Assembly: GCF_900182745.1 (NCBI RefSeq)
Contig: NZ_FXTY01000010.1
Coordinates: forward strand, 58,824-122,823
DNA length: 64,000 nucleotides
Source: Shimia sagamensis
Lineage (GTDB): Bacteria; Pseudomonadota; Alphaproteobacteria; Rhodobacterales; Rhodobacteraceae
Direction: 5' to 3'
Under the pieces are notes generated by a model. It searched no databases, had not been told where the DNA came from, and saw nothing but the letters and a program-made list of their open reading frames with translations. This document shows, piece after piece, positions 8,817 to 18,649 of this stretch (the first letter of the stretch is position 1; each line of letters starts with the position of its first letter). The translations under genes were made by a program, and so were the position numbers.

Positions 8817-9689
8817 ATGCGTGAGGGCACGTTGATAGGCCCAATCATTATTGCCATTGGCCTGCTGGTGGCGGCCATTGCTTTTGCCGTGGTGGGGGCA
8901 GTGCTGGAAACCGCGGACGGCTCCGCGGAGATGCGCATGTCACGCAGCGAGGCTGATATCGCAGCGATGGAACGTGCGATTGACGGTCTGAAAAAGCAAA
9001 TCACGGACTTGCAGGAAGAGCAAAGACGGCTCGCAGAGGAGCAAGCATTGGTAATTGCGCGAGGGGGCGGGGTGGCACCGATGCCGCTCGAAGTGTCTGC
9101 AGGTGACATAACGGGGGGCGGGGATGAGAATTTTGGTCCCAGTATTGAACGGATGACCGAGGTCGGGGTCCTGGACAAAATGGCGTTCAACCAAGGCATC
9201 AGCCAGCCACGCAACCGCATCATGTTGGAAATTTTGGGCCATCCCCGTTCCAGTTATTCGCAAGACTGCGCGCCGGTGACACAGGAGAAACTACGGGCGT
9301 TGATGGAGACCCGACAAGTGGGACCCATAAAAGTGACCATGATCCGTCCTGCATTGGAGTCTCTTGAGCGCATCATGTCCAAGTTGGCAACTTCCGAACC
9401 AGAGGTGCACGAGGCTTTGGGCACGGCTGGTGCCCTGTGCGCGCGGCTGGTGCGCGGCTCGAAGCGGTCGGTCTCAAACCACAGTTGGGGTACGGCGATT
9501 GACCTGAAACTTGAAGGTCGGCTGGACGGGTTTGGCGATGGAGGCACGCAGTTTGGTTTGATCCTGCTCGCCGAGCTTTTCAATGAAGAAGGCTGGTATT
9601 GGGGCGCGGCCTATAACCGTGAGGACTCGATGCATTTTGAAGTGGGCGTGGAGACCTTGCGGCTGTGGCAGGCAGAGGGGAAACTTTGA
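8817..9689 (+). CDS. Membrane-anchored M15-family peptidoglycan peptidase
   Basis: 290 residues: an N-terminal membrane anchor (IIIAIGLLVAAIAFAVVGAV, about 9-28), a coiled coil (about 40-85), then a C-terminal M15 (D-alanyl-D-alanine carboxypeptidase/extensin-like) domain. The zinc ligands appear as His222 and Asp229 in NHSWGTAID and His273 in MHFEV. The domain should face the periplasm and trim peptide stems of the cell wall. Only three bases separate it from the phosphatase gene and three from the TssL-TssM hybrid, so it is probably a cell-wall opener for the envelope complex. T6SS and T4SS loci often carry wall hydrolases for that purpose, but M15 is an uncommon choice. Confidence 0.78.
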   Translation: MREGTLIGPIIIAIGLLVAAIAFAVVGAVLETADGSAEMRMSRSEADIAAMERAIDGLKKQITDLQEEQRRLAEEQALVIARGGGVAPMPLEVSAGDITGGGDENFGPSIERMTEVGVLDKMAFNQGISQPRNRIMLEILGHPRSSYSQDCAPVTQEKLRALMETRQVGPIKVTMIRPALESLERIMSKLATSEPEVHEALGTAGALCARLVRGSKRSVSNHSWGTAIDLKLEGRLDGFGDGGTQFGLILLAELFNEEGWYWGAAYNREDSMHFEVGVETLRLWQAEGKL

Positions 9690-9692
9690 GCC

Positions 9693-12149
9693 ATGGCGCA
9701 AGCTGGGCCGGAAAATGCCAACACTGTGAGCGCGTTTCACCACGCGGCCAGACCAGTTCTGGACTGGATAGACACTGTAGGGCGTCGTGCACGGCAACCG
9801 GTAGGGGACCTCGTCACTGACGCTGAAAGAGAGTTGGGCGGGTTTGAGGACCGGTTGACGCAAGTGCGGGTGCCGGTCGCAGCAATCAAGCCGGCGCGCT
9901 ACGCGCTGGCAGTTTTGATGGACGGGCGCGTGCGCGAAACCCCTGACATTGATCTGGGAGCGTGGTCAGTTCTGGCGCATCGGCAACTGTTTGAGGGGCG
10001 CGACATGACAGTGGCGCGGATCCGAGACTTTGCAGATACCGCCACGCGTCAAGGCGGGGACTATGTTGAATTGGCAGGCTTCTTGGAGCAGATGGTCGCA
10101 TTGTCTCAGGAACGCAGACATGGTCATAAAGTGGCTGCTTCCGGCGGATGGGGCTGGAAAATTACCGGATTTGCTGCGCTTCTGACTGTGGCATTGATAG
10201 GGTACTCAGCGTTTATTGAATATCGATTTCACAGGGACTTGCGGGCCGGATTTGACGATGAGGTTCTTCAGTTAGGCTTGGATCGAGCGCAGGCGGGACG
10301 CGAGCTGGTCACACGATTGGACCAGATGCGGGCGGCGTTGGAGCGAATGCAAAAGGCCGCTGAGCGCGCGCCTCTCAGGCGCAAGTTGCGCCTACCTGTG
10401 TTGGACAGTGAGACCTATGCTCAAAAAGAGTATACGGCAGTGGTGACCCGACAAGTGCCGTCAGCAATTGCCGAAGCCATTGAAACGGTTGTGGCCACCG
10501 AAGGTGACGGTTTGGCGCTTTATGATGCGCTGCGGGCTTGGGTCATATTGTCTGGCGATGATGAGTGGCAAACCCCGTGGTTGGCGGGGTGGTTGCGAGA
10601 TCACGGCAGCAAATTGGGGCTGGATGGGTTGGCGCGGCACATCGCACCTTTGGCTGGTCCCGTTGAAGGACTGGCGCCGAAAGATGCGGTCCTGATGGAT
10701 CAGGCTCGGGAGTTTGCAGCCGAAGTAGCAGAACCAGACCGTGCGTGGTTGGAGCTTAAACGGGCCCCGCAGACCGCCGCGCTCCCTGCTTGGCATCCGG
10801 AACGTGCGGTGCCGCAACTGACAAACGTTATGGTGCGGCGCACGGGGCAGTCGGTCTCCGATCCGATCTCCGGGATTTTCACAGCCGAGGGGTGGCAGCA
10901 CGCGCGCAACTTCGGAATTGGCGTGGCGGTGCAGAAAGCACGGGCCATTGGGCTAAAAGTCACCGGTCAAGCGCTCACGCAGAACAACCAAACACCCGAT
11001 TTGCTGGCCAATCGGTTGCAGAAGGAAACCATAGCAGTTTGGCAAAGTTGGCTTGCCGAATTGCGGGTGCGGCCGTTTTCGGATCGCAACACCGCCATCA
11101 TTGTATCTGGCGCGCTTAGTCAGGCCAACAACCCGCTCAGTCAGGTATTGCGCGCTGTGTTTGCTGAGGCAGGTGGCGGCGACCGGAGGCGCAGCCATGA
11201 GCAACAATTGGCGCTGGCGCGCACCTTTGGTCCAACCATTCAGTATCTGGATCAAGGGCGCATGGTTGAAATGGCGCGGCTGTTTTCTTCACTAAATGTG
11301 GCGCTGGGTGCGGCTGACAGCAGCCAAAGACAAGGTAATCAGCGTCTGATGTCGGTACAGGATCGGGCGCGGTCGATTGCAGCTCTCAACGCGGCGCCTG
11401 CCATTGTTGCGCAGCTGACTGAAGATGTCTTGGTGCAATCAGGCATGCTGGATGCATCTGATGAGGGCGGCAACGCGCTGACTCGATCTTGGCAACGCAA
11501 CGTGTTTCCGCTGTGTCAGCGGGCAATTAAGGGCCGCTATCCATTTGGCACGGGCGCGGATGCGGAACAGGCGGACGTGGTTGCCATGTTTGGCCCCCAA
11601 GGTGTGATGGCCGGATTTCTGGCCGGGGTAGCGGGACCGTATCTCGAGACCAACCAGAGCCCATGGCGTTGGAAACCTGAGGCGCGATTTGCCGGGGTCA
11701 CACCAGAAAGTGCGGCCTATCTGGAGCGCGCGGCGGTGATTTCCGAGGCTCTGTTTGACGAAAGCGGTGCGCTGCGCCAGGAGATCACGCTCAGTGCGCT
11801 GGCCGAATTGGGGCAAACGCTGGTTGCCATTGGCGGAGAGGCGCGGCCGGTGCGGGCACAGGGGGAGCCTGTCACGTTGGTGTGGCCGGGGCCGCAACCT
11901 GAGTTCGGCGTAGAAGTGAGCTTTCGCGACAGCGCAGATGCCGCGCGTTTGCAGCAGCCCGGCCCGTGGGGGCTGCTGCGCCTTGTGGACGGTGTTCGCC
12001 TGCGTCTGCGAGACGAGGGGCAGCGGGCTTTGCTGGATTTGCGCACTGAGTCAGGCCGCGTTTTTTTGAGCCTCGCGTTCCGAAATAAAATCAATCCGGT
12101 ATCGGCACGGCGCGCGGTTCTAGAGTTTCCTTGCGCCCCGGCCTTGTGA
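9693..12149 (+). CDS. TssL-TssM hybrid: DotU-like cytoplasmic domain, one TM helix, IcmF-like periplasmic region
   Basis: 818 residues. Residues about 65-130 resemble the cytoplasmic DotU/TssL domain (ARYALAVLMDGRVRETP, then WSVLAHRQLF). A single hydrophobic helix follows (about 148-165, ALLTVALIGYSAF). The rest resembles the periplasmic part of TssM: a helical region like that after the last TM of TssM, then the IcmF C-terminal domain (about 600-818) with RNVFPLCQRAIKGRYPF and WGLLRLVDG. The TssM of this locus has matching segments (DVLPFCQSATAGRYPF, WALLRLLRKG). The Walker-type NTPase of TssM is absent. Complete tssL and tssM are present elsewhere in the window, so this is an extra, composite subunit. 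It is cotranscribed with an M15 peptidase and followed by vgrG. Its function is unknown; an alternative or auxiliary membrane complex is inferred. Confidence 0.75.
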   Translation: MAQAGPENANTVSAFHHAARPVLDWIDTVGRRARQPVGDLVTDAERELGGFEDRLTQVRVPVAAIKPARYALAVLMDGRVRETPDIDLGAWSVLAHRQLFEGRDMTVARIRDFADTATRQGGDYVELAGFLEQMVALSQERRHGHKVAASGGWGWKITGFAALLTVALIGYSAFIEYRFHRDLRAGFDDEVLQLGLDRAQAGRELVTRLDQMRAALERMQKAAERAPLRRKLRLPVLDSETYAQKEYTAVVTRQVPSAIAEAIETVVATEGDGLALYDALRAWVILSGDDEWQTPWLAGWLRDHGSKLGLDGLARHIAPLAGPVEGLAPKDAVLMDQAREFAAEVAEPDRAWLELKRAPQTAALPAWHPERAVPQLTNVMVRRTGQSVSDPISGIFTAEGWQHARNFGIGVAVQKARAIGLKVTGQALTQNNQTPDLLANRLQKETIAVWQSWLAELRVRPFSDRNTAIIVSGALSQANNPLSQVLRAVFAEAGGGDRRRSHEQQLALARTFGPTIQYLDQGRMVEMARLFSSLNVALGAADSSQRQGNQRLMSVQDRARSIAALNAAPAIVAQLTEDVLVQSGMLDASDEGGNALTRSWQRNVFPLCQRAIKGRYPFGTGADAEQADVVAMFGPQGVMAGFLAGVAGPYLETNQSPWRWKPEARFAGVTPESAAYLERAAVISEALFDESGALRQEITLSALAELGQTLVAIGGEARPVRAQGEPVTLVWPGPQPEFGVEVSFRDSADAARLQQPGPWGLLRLVDGVRLRLRDEGQRALLDLRTESGRVFLSLAFRNKINPVSARRAVLEFPCAPAL

Positions 12150-12270
12150 GGCATGTCGCAGAGCTGAGAGGAAACCATTTCGGATTAGGCCGATATTGGC
12201 TTATGATCGGGCGTATACGAATTTTGAATCAAGATCTTTTAGTGACCAAATTGACGAGGGGAGGCGCCTG

Positions 12271-14583
12271 ATGGCGATCGACCGCATTGCTCGATTGACC
12301 ACTCCGTTGCCCGAGATTGAGGGGCAGCCGGCCTTGATCTTTGGCCAAATGACCGGGCGGGATCGTGTCAGCCGCTGTTTTCAGTTTGACGTTTTGGCCT
12401 TTAGCACCGACCCCAACATCGCGTCGGACGATCTTTTGGGGTTGCCGGTCACGGTAGACGTGACCACCAACGAAGATGACCCGGACATGCGGCGCTATTT
12501 TCATGGTCTCATCGATCAGTTCCGATTTGAGGGAAACGATGACGATGCCTTGTTTGCCTATCGTCTGATCTTGAGGCCGTTTCTGTGGATGCTGTCAAAA
12601 ACCTCGGACAACCGTATTTTTCAGGAAAAAACCGCTGTGGAGATCATCGAGCAGATCCTTGGTGAATACGGTTTTGGCGATTACGAGTTGCGACTGTCGG
12701 GCAGCTACGAGACGCGGGAATACTGCGTGCAGTTTGGCGAGAGCGATCTGGATTTTCTGCAGCGGATGATGGAATTTGAAGGCATCTGCTATTTCTTTGA
12801 ATTCGAAGAAGGCGCGCATAAGCTAATCTTTGCAGATGCAGACAGCATGGTCGTGGATTGCCCTGAGGCACCGGAGCTACGCTTCGAACCCAACGTGATG
12901 GCAGGCACCGAAGGTATCGGCGTGATCAGCGCCCTGATGCGCGAAGACATGGTGGTCACTGCCAAACATGCGCTGAACGATTATAATTTCGAGACGCCTT
13001 CGACGGATTTGTTGTCGGCAGATACTGTGCCACCCAAACACGCGCAGGCCGACTATGAGCGCTACGACTATCCCGGCACCTACGAAGATGCAGGCGGCGG
13101 TGTCAATTTATCCAAAGTACGACGTGCTGAAGATCAGGCGCGGCGCCATCAGGCCTTTGCGCATTCGACCGCCAGTATGCCTTGTTCTGGCCATCGCTTT
13201 AAGCTTTTTGACCATGCACGCGAGGCAGAGAACATCCCGTTTTTTATTCTTGAGGCCAAATATCAAATTTGGGACGGTCAATATATTGCGGGCGGAGAGA
13301 TGGATCAGGATCGCGGTTTTGAGGCACGGTATGTGCTGGTGCCATCCGACAATGAGTTCCGGCCAGAGCGGATTACGCAAAGGCCAGTAATGAAAGGGCC
13401 GCAGACTGCGATCGTGGTTGGTCCTGCGGGCGAAGAAATCTACACCGATGAATACTCGCGGGTGAAGGTGCAGTTTTACTGGGACCGAGAAGGCAAGCAC
13501 GACGAGAATTCGACGTGTTTCATCCGCGTTAGCTCCGCATGGGCTGGATCTGGCTGGGGCTTCATTCAAATCCCGCGCATAGGCCAGGAAGTCATTGTGG
13601 ATTTTCTGGATGGCAACCCTGACAGGCCAATCATTACGGGGCGGGTTTATAACGCTGAGCAGATGCCGCCTTATGGTCTGCCGGGCAATGCGACGCAGTC
13701 CGGCTGGAAGTCCAATACCTCGCTGGGCGGCGGTGGCTGGAATGAATTGCGCTTTGAAGACAAAGCGGGTGATGAAGAGGTCTATTTTCAAGCGCAAAAA
13801 GACCACAACGAATGGATCAAGAACAACGAGACCCGCAATGTCGACAATGATTTTGCCGAGACCGTGGGGCACGACGCCAAACAGGATGTTGTGAATGACC
13901 GCGACGAGACCGTAGGCAACAACAAAACCACTAAGGTTGGTGTCGATCGCACGGTCAGAATTGGCAACAATGACACGGAAACCGTGGGCGTGGATCGCAG
14001 CTTGACAGTTGGGTCCAACGAAACAATTTTGGTGGGGTCCAACTCAACCGAAACCATCGGCGCCAATCACACTCAAACCGTTGGCGCCAATCAGGCGGTG
14101 ACTGTCGCAGTTGCCCGCGCTGACACTGTGGGGGCCTCTGAGGCGCGCACTGTTGGTGGGCCGCAGACAAACACCATCGGCGCGACACGCTCGGTCTCAG
14201 TTGGGTCGACGCAGAGCCATAGTGTGGGATCAACGGACAGTTGGGAAATCGGCGGCAATCAAACGGAGAAGATCGGCAAGACCCAAGCCAGCGAGATTGG
14301 TAAAGACCAAGATGTTAAGGTTGGTGAAAATATGGTGGAGGCGGTGGGTAAGGACAAATCTGCCACCGTTGGGGAAAACCTGAATATCGAGGTTGGCAAG
14401 AAAATCTCAATCAAGGCAGGCGATGAGATCACGCTGACCTGTGGCAAGGCCAAGTTCCAGCTCAAGAAAGACGGCACAATCGTGTTGGAGGGCAAGGACA
14501 TCAGCCTAAAAGGCAGTGGCAAGATTGTTGGCAAAGCGAGCGGAAACATTACGCTCAAAGGCAGCAAGATCGACCTGAACTGA
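12271..14583 (+). CDS. vgrG: VgrG spike protein (TssI)
   Basis: A 770-residue T6SS spike. Residues about 1-500 match the gp27-like base plus gp5 OB fold (phrases HGLIDQFRFEG, SDLDFLQRMMEFEGICYFFEFE, VKVQFYWDREGKHDENSTCFIRVS, NPDRPIITGRVYN). From about residue 525 the chain is a gp5-type beta-helix built of short repeats ending in T-V-G or T-I-G, then a short tail ending in GSKIDLN. No effector domain is appended. The ATG at 12271 follows GGGGAGGCGCCTG, a strong ribosome site; the frame is open to a TTG 25 codons earlier, but those residues are not family-like. It lies 121 bases after the TssL-TssM hybrid and converges with tagF. Confidence 0.95.
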   Translation: MAIDRIARLTTPLPEIEGQPALIFGQMTGRDRVSRCFQFDVLAFSTDPNIASDDLLGLPVTVDVTTNEDDPDMRRYFHGLIDQFRFEGNDDDALFAYRLILRPFLWMLSKTSDNRIFQEKTAVEIIEQILGEYGFGDYELRLSGSYETREYCVQFGESDLDFLQRMMEFEGICYFFEFEEGAHKLIFADADSMVVDCPEAPELRFEPNVMAGTEGIGVISALMREDMVVTAKHALNDYNFETPSTDLLSADTVPPKHAQADYERYDYPGTYEDAGGGVNLSKVRRAEDQARRHQAFAHSTASMPCSGHRFKLFDHAREAENIPFFILEAKYQIWDGQYIAGGEMDQDRGFEARYVLVPSDNEFRPERITQRPVMKGPQTAIVVGPAGEEIYTDEYSRVKVQFYWDREGKHDENSTCFIRVSSAWAGSGWGFIQIPRIGQEVIVDFLDGNPDRPIITGRVYNAEQMPPYGLPGNATQSGWKSNTSLGGGGWNELRFEDKAGDEEVYFQAQKDHNEWIKNNETRNVDNDFAETVGHDAKQDVVNDRDETVGNNKTTKVGVDRTVRIGNNDTETVGVDRSLTVGSNETILVGSNSTETIGANHTQTVGANQAVTVAVARADTVGASEARTVGGPQTNTIGATRSVSVGSTQSHSVGSTDSWEIGGNQTEKIGKTQASEIGKDQDVKVGENMVEAVGKDKSATVGENLNIEVGKKISIKAGDEITLTCGKAKFQLKKDGTIVLEGKDISLKGSGKIVGKASGNITLKGSKIDLN

Positions 14584-14601
14584 TACGCTAACTCGGAAGG
14601 G

Positions 14602-15093
14602 TCAGAACAATTCTCTGATCGCTTGGTCCGGGTCTTGAGGCGCAGTTTGGTCCTGCCAGAGAGTGGGGACCGAAATGGGTGTTTCGGAGGAGGCGGGCTT
14701 TGGCGCCGTTCGCAAAGCTTCATAGAGAGCTTCTACCTGGTCTTCATGCCAAAGCGGATCAATCACGGCCTCAGCCCAAGCGTCGGCAGCGGTTTGGTCT
14801 GCCTTGTTAAGCGCCACGCAGGCAGCCACAGGAAAGGCGCGTTTGTGCGCATCCAGAGACGGGACAACACACAATAGAAGCGGCCCGGATGGTCCTGTGA
14901 TCGCCGCGCGAATACCGCCTTTGGGCCAGCGCTCGGGCTGATGCGCTGCTTGGCCAAGTTTGGTGGTCAAGAAGCGATCCAGCACGCCGCGTACACCTGG
15001 CGATAGGCCGCGTGCGACAAAATCTCCCGCTCCCGGCACTTTGCCAAAAAAACCGGTGGTTTCCTGGTAAGCAGGCGCGTGATCAGACACCAT
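14602..15093 (-). CDS. tagF: T6SS-associated protein TagF
   Basis: 163 residues matching the TagF/ImpM family: GFFGKVPGAGDFVARGL at residues about 14-30, then LLLCVVPSLD and a conserved region around VIDPLWH. In Pseudomonas and Agrobacterium TagF represses the T6SS after translation, acting against the kinase pathway; in Agrobacterium it binds the FHA protein. Here it is the last gene of the core operon, directly adjoining the tssM stop. It is shorter than the fused PppA-TagF seen in Agrobacterium; the phosphatase is a separate gene at 8064. Confidence 0.9.
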   Translation of the reverse strand: MVSDHAPAYQETTGFFGKVPGAGDFVARGLSPGVRGVLDRFLTTKLGQAAHQPERWPKGGIRAAITGPSGPLLLCVVPSLDAHKRAFPVAACVALNKADQTAADAWAEAVIDPLWHEDQVEALYEALRTAPKPASSETPISVPTLWQDQTAPQDPDQAIRELF

Positions 15094-18000
15094 TCAAAAG
15101 CCACGTGGGCAGATAAACCCGGAGAAAAGTTGCAGATCAAACGGGTTCTCCACAGAGTTGGCCCGCAGATCATAGCGTGCTGAGAAGCCACTAACGCCCA
15201 GTGACAGTCCAAAGATTTCGGGGAGGGCGGTTTTGGACAGGCGGCCTTTGCGCAACAAGCGCAGCAGCGCCCAGCTTCCAGTCTCTGATGTGATCAACTC
15301 GGAAGACCCATCCACCGGCGCAAACGTCAGCGTGATCATATTGGTGCCATCCGGCCCCGGCCAGGTCATCGGCATAGGGCGGGTAGCGGCATTGAAGTAA
15401 CTCAGAACCTGTCCATCCACATTCAGGGTTACCCGTGAGGCATTGCCGCTCAGGTCTTTGGGTTCCAATGCAAAGGCCACCACTGGGCCTGCACCACCGG
15501 GGAAAAGCGCATCGCGCATTGAACGGGCATTTTCAAACGGTTTTAGCAACTCGGCATCCAGACCAAAATCGGCGCGCCATTGCCACGGGCGCACCGCTGT
15601 GTCGATGTAGGCACCAAGGTTGTCGTTGGTGAAGCTGTCAATCAAACCACCGGGACCAAACAGGCGCGAGAAGTCGAGTGTGTTCACGTCAATTGCGCTG
15701 GATTGATCAAACGGATACCGGCCCGCCGTAGCAGATTGGCAAAACGGCAACACGTCGGCCCGCCAACGGGCATTTAACTGCGCCAAGACGGCGTCCCGCG
15801 TGACGCTGATGGCATCCCCCGCGATCCCCGCGATCCACTGATCAATCGGGTCCGGCAGGGCAGCGGCTTCATTGGCAATTGCACCGGTCAGTTGCGGTAG
15901 CCCTCCACGGGCCAGCAGAGCAGATTGCGGATCGGGACTGGCAGCAACAGTTTGTAGTTCATTCGAAAGCGCGGAGAGGGCGACTACAGCGTCGTCCAGT
16001 GATGGTGGCACGCCATCCACCTCTTGCACGGTGCCTCGAATGGGGGCGAAGTGATCGGAAACCGGTGTTCCAGGTGGCAGTTCTTCAGGACCTCCGCTGT
16101 TGCTGCCCACGCCAGACTTGCGGGCGATCTTGCTGCTTGATTTCACCAGTTTGCCAATTTTACCCAGTTTGGAGGCGGCTCTGAGGCCCGCCTTTTTGGC
16201 AGCTTCGCCACCGTCGCCCTCGGGTGCAATGTAAGCCAGGTGGGTCTCAGTCACGACAGAGAGCAACAGGCGTTTCAGCGAGGAATCGACGGAGGAGAGA
16301 TCTTTGAGATTGGCGCGCGCCTGATTGAGGTCGCTGATTGGGGTCAAGCGTACGTCACGTAAAAAACTGTCCCACTGCGCAACGTAGTCGTCATAGTAAA
16401 GCTTGAGGATATCCTTCTCTAGCGTGTTGGTGTTGGCTTCGGCACTTTCCGCGCACCCGCCGGCGAAGACCGCACGATCAAGTAAAGCCTGCGCGGCAAC
16501 TTCGGGAAGAAGCGGTAGCACACCTTCGTGAAAACCCTTGTAAGTAAACGCTCCGGGTAGGCCGACGCGCAGTGTTTTCTCCGACAAACGGGAAAAGACT
16601 TGCGTGCCTTTGGGGCCTGTCTGTTCGGCTGGAATCCAGTCAGGTAAGCCTGCCAGAGCGGGCTCCGCCCGCAGTGCGCGATAGGCTCGCACGGCCAAGG
16701 GAATGGTGCAGATGGACTCCAGCGCTGTGGCAATCAACGCAGGATCAGCTTCGATTTTGGTTTCTTCGACGGCCATACGTTCCAGCGCAGCGAGCTGATG
16801 ATCCACGGATTCATCCGTGGGAAAGGGATCAATCGGGGCATAGTCCGGCAAAACGGTTTGCCACCAGACACCCAGAAAATCGACATCGTAAGGCGCGCGC
16901 CCAGTGAGCATCTGATAGCTTTTAAGCGCGCCCAAAAGGAACTCAGGGTCACGGGAGTGTCGCCACATCGTGGCTTCAAGCATCGCCACCATACGTGGTT
17001 CAAGGATGTTTCGCAGTGTATGGCTGTAGGAAATACGTTGGAGTTGCGCGAGTTCGGGTTCCGCCGTGGGCCCAAGGGCGGTTAGAGGGCTTGTGGCCAC
17101 TTTGGTGGTGGCCAGCGCGGTCTCATTGGCGGCCTCAAGCGCGAGGTTTAAGTCCAGTGGATCGGTCGGTGCCTGCCGTGCGGCCACGTTGGAGAGGCGG
17201 GCCGACAATGAGGTCAACTGGCGTTCCTGATCTCTGAGCCCGCTTTGGTAGCGTAGGAAGGAAAACAAAAAAAGCGTCCCCAGCAAAACCGTTATGAGGG
17301 CAGTGCCGGCCAAAGTGCCGCGCCAGATCCAGCGGCGACGTTCCTCGGCACGGGGATCAAACTGACCCAAGCCTGCCTCGGGGAAGATTAGATCGGTCAG
17401 CATATTGCGCAGGAAGAAGGAGCGTTTCTCTCCATGGGCGCGACGTTCAGGTGGCGGCGGTGTCATACCCAAAGAGCCAGCAATACCCGCGAGCATCTGA
17501 TCGATGGGGGAGCCTTCTTGGGTGGCAGAGGTGAAGTAGAACCCACGCAGCCAAGGACTGTCTTCATAACGGCTTTCGCCAAACACGGCCTCGATCAGAA
17601 CTTTGAGTGGATTGGAAACCTGTTCCATCTGGCTGGGAAAACGGAAAACTTCGGCGCGCTCCGACAATGCCAGATCGTCGGACATGCGTGACAGCAGACG
17701 TTCCTCTAGCGCTTCCTGCAATACCGTGGCCTCGCGTTCCACGGTCAGTGTGTCGACCCGCTCCGTGGTGCCCAGCGTCGCGCCCCAGACCTGCTCGCGC
17801 TCCCGCGAGTTAAGATCGCCGAAGTAGCTTTCAAATCCCTGCACCAGATCGGTCTTCGTGATCATCAGATAGACAGGCAGGTTCATGCCCAACTCTTCGC
17901 GCAGCTCAGACAGGCGCTTGCGGATTTCACGTCCGTGTTCCCGGATTGAGGCGTCGTCGCCAAAAAGCTCCAGCACTGACAAGGTCAGAATGACACCATT

Positions 18001-18645
18001 GAGCGCCCGACGGCCGCGGTGCTTTTGGAGCAGGTTCAAAAAGCCTTTCCATTCCGCGGCGTCCGCATCCGGATCAGATTGTTGCTGCACATAGCGGCCG
18101 GCGGTGTCAATCAGCACGGCGTCTTCGGTGAAAAACCAGTCGCAGTTGCGGGTGCCGCCAATGCCTTTGAGATCATCAGAAAGATCTATCGGGAAATGCA
18201 GGCCGGATTGACGCAGCGCGGTGGTTTTACCAGTGCCAGGCGGGCCGATGATCAGGTACCACGGCATGTCGCGCAGGAATTTGCGACCGCCAAGCTTGGA
18301 GCGTTTGAGTTGGTCCAGAATACCCTGAAACTTTTCCTGCACTTCCGCGATGTTTTCTTCTCCTGGTGCAGAGACAGCTTCGGGAGCCGGGGTGGCAAGT
18401 TCGGCGACAAAGGCGCGGTTGGCGCGGGCGGCACGCAATTGGCGGATCAGCATTGAGACCAGCCACAGGATGATAATCAGCCCAATTACAATCAGGCGTG
18501 TGGTGTCAGAGGCCAGAGGAGCACTTTCTCCAAAGCTGATCAATGGGCCGTAGAACCAGATCAGCACACAGAGCAGAGTGATACCAATGAGCGTCCAGAG
18601 GGTGCGGGAGAACAGGATGCCCAAGATTTTTTTCAGAAACCCCAT
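15094..18645 (-). CDS. tssM: T6SS membrane complex protein TssM (IcmF)
   Basis: 1183 residues. Two N-terminal TM helices (about 14-34 and 51-67) are followed by a cytoplasmic NTPase-like domain with Walker A GPPGTGKT (134-141), a third TM near residue 440 (GTALITVLLGTLFLFSFL), and a large periplasmic region ending in the IcmF C-terminal domain. It connects TssL in the inner membrane to TssJ in the outer membrane. The ATG at 18645 (MGFLKKIL) was chosen because the TM region starts there; the frame is open 26 codons further up but would overlap tssL. Four bases separate it from tssL. Confidence 0.95.
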   Translation of the reverse strand: MGFLKKILGILFSRTLWTLIGITLLCVLIWFYGPLISFGESAPLASDTTRLIVIGLIIILWLVSMLIRQLRAARANRAFVAELATPAPEAVSAPGEENIAEVQEKFQGILDQLKRSKLGGRKFLRDMPWYLIIGPPGTGKTTALRQSGLHFPIDLSDDLKGIGGTRNCDWFFTEDAVLIDTAGRYVQQQSDPDADAAEWKGFLNLLQKHRGRRALNGVILTLSVLELFGDDASIREHGREIRKRLSELREELGMNLPVYLMITKTDLVQGFESYFGDLNSREREQVWGATLGTTERVDTLTVEREATVLQEALEERLLSRMSDDLALSERAEVFRFPSQMEQVSNPLKVLIEAVFGESRYEDSPWLRGFYFTSATQEGSPIDQMLAGIAGSLGMTPPPPERRAHGEKRSFFLRNMLTDLIFPEAGLGQFDPRAEERRRWIWRGTLAGTALITVLLGTLFLFSFLRYQSGLRDQERQLTSLSARLSNVAARQAPTDPLDLNLALEAANETALATTKVATSPLTALGPTAEPELAQLQRISYSHTLRNILEPRMVAMLEATMWRHSRDPEFLLGALKSYQMLTGRAPYDVDFLGVWWQTVLPDYAPIDPFPTDESVDHQLAALERMAVEETKIEADPALIATALESICTIPLAVRAYRALRAEPALAGLPDWIPAEQTGPKGTQVFSRLSEKTLRVGLPGAFTYKGFHEGVLPLLPEVAAQALLDRAVFAGGCAESAEANTNTLEKDILKLYYDDYVAQWDSFLRDVRLTPISDLNQARANLKDLSSVDSSLKRLLLSVVTETHLAYIAPEGDGGEAAKKAGLRAASKLGKIGKLVKSSSKIARKSGVGSNSGGPEELPPGTPVSDHFAPIRGTVQEVDGVPPSLDDAVVALSALSNELQTVAASPDPQSALLARGGLPQLTGAIANEAAALPDPIDQWIAGIAGDAISVTRDAVLAQLNARWRADVLPFCQSATAGRYPFDQSSAIDVNTLDFSRLFGPGGLIDSFTNDNLGAYIDTAVRPWQWRADFGLDAELLKPFENARSMRDALFPGGAGPVVAFALEPKDLSGNASRVTLNVDGQVLSYFNAATRPMPMTWPGPDGTNMITLTFAPVDGSSELITSETGSWALLRLLRKGRLSKTALPEIFGLSLGVSGFSARYDLRANSVENPFDLQLFSGFICPRGF

Positions 18646-18649
18646 GCTG

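Noticed and set aside
13108..13872. 254-codon frame opposite vgrG
   Set aside because: Antisense shadow of VgrG; no family features.
13850..14400. Regular repeats in the 3' part of vgrG resembling a repeat array
   Set aside because: These are imperfect protein-level beta-helix repeats (T-V-G type) normal for VgrG, not CRISPR or tandem DNA repeats.
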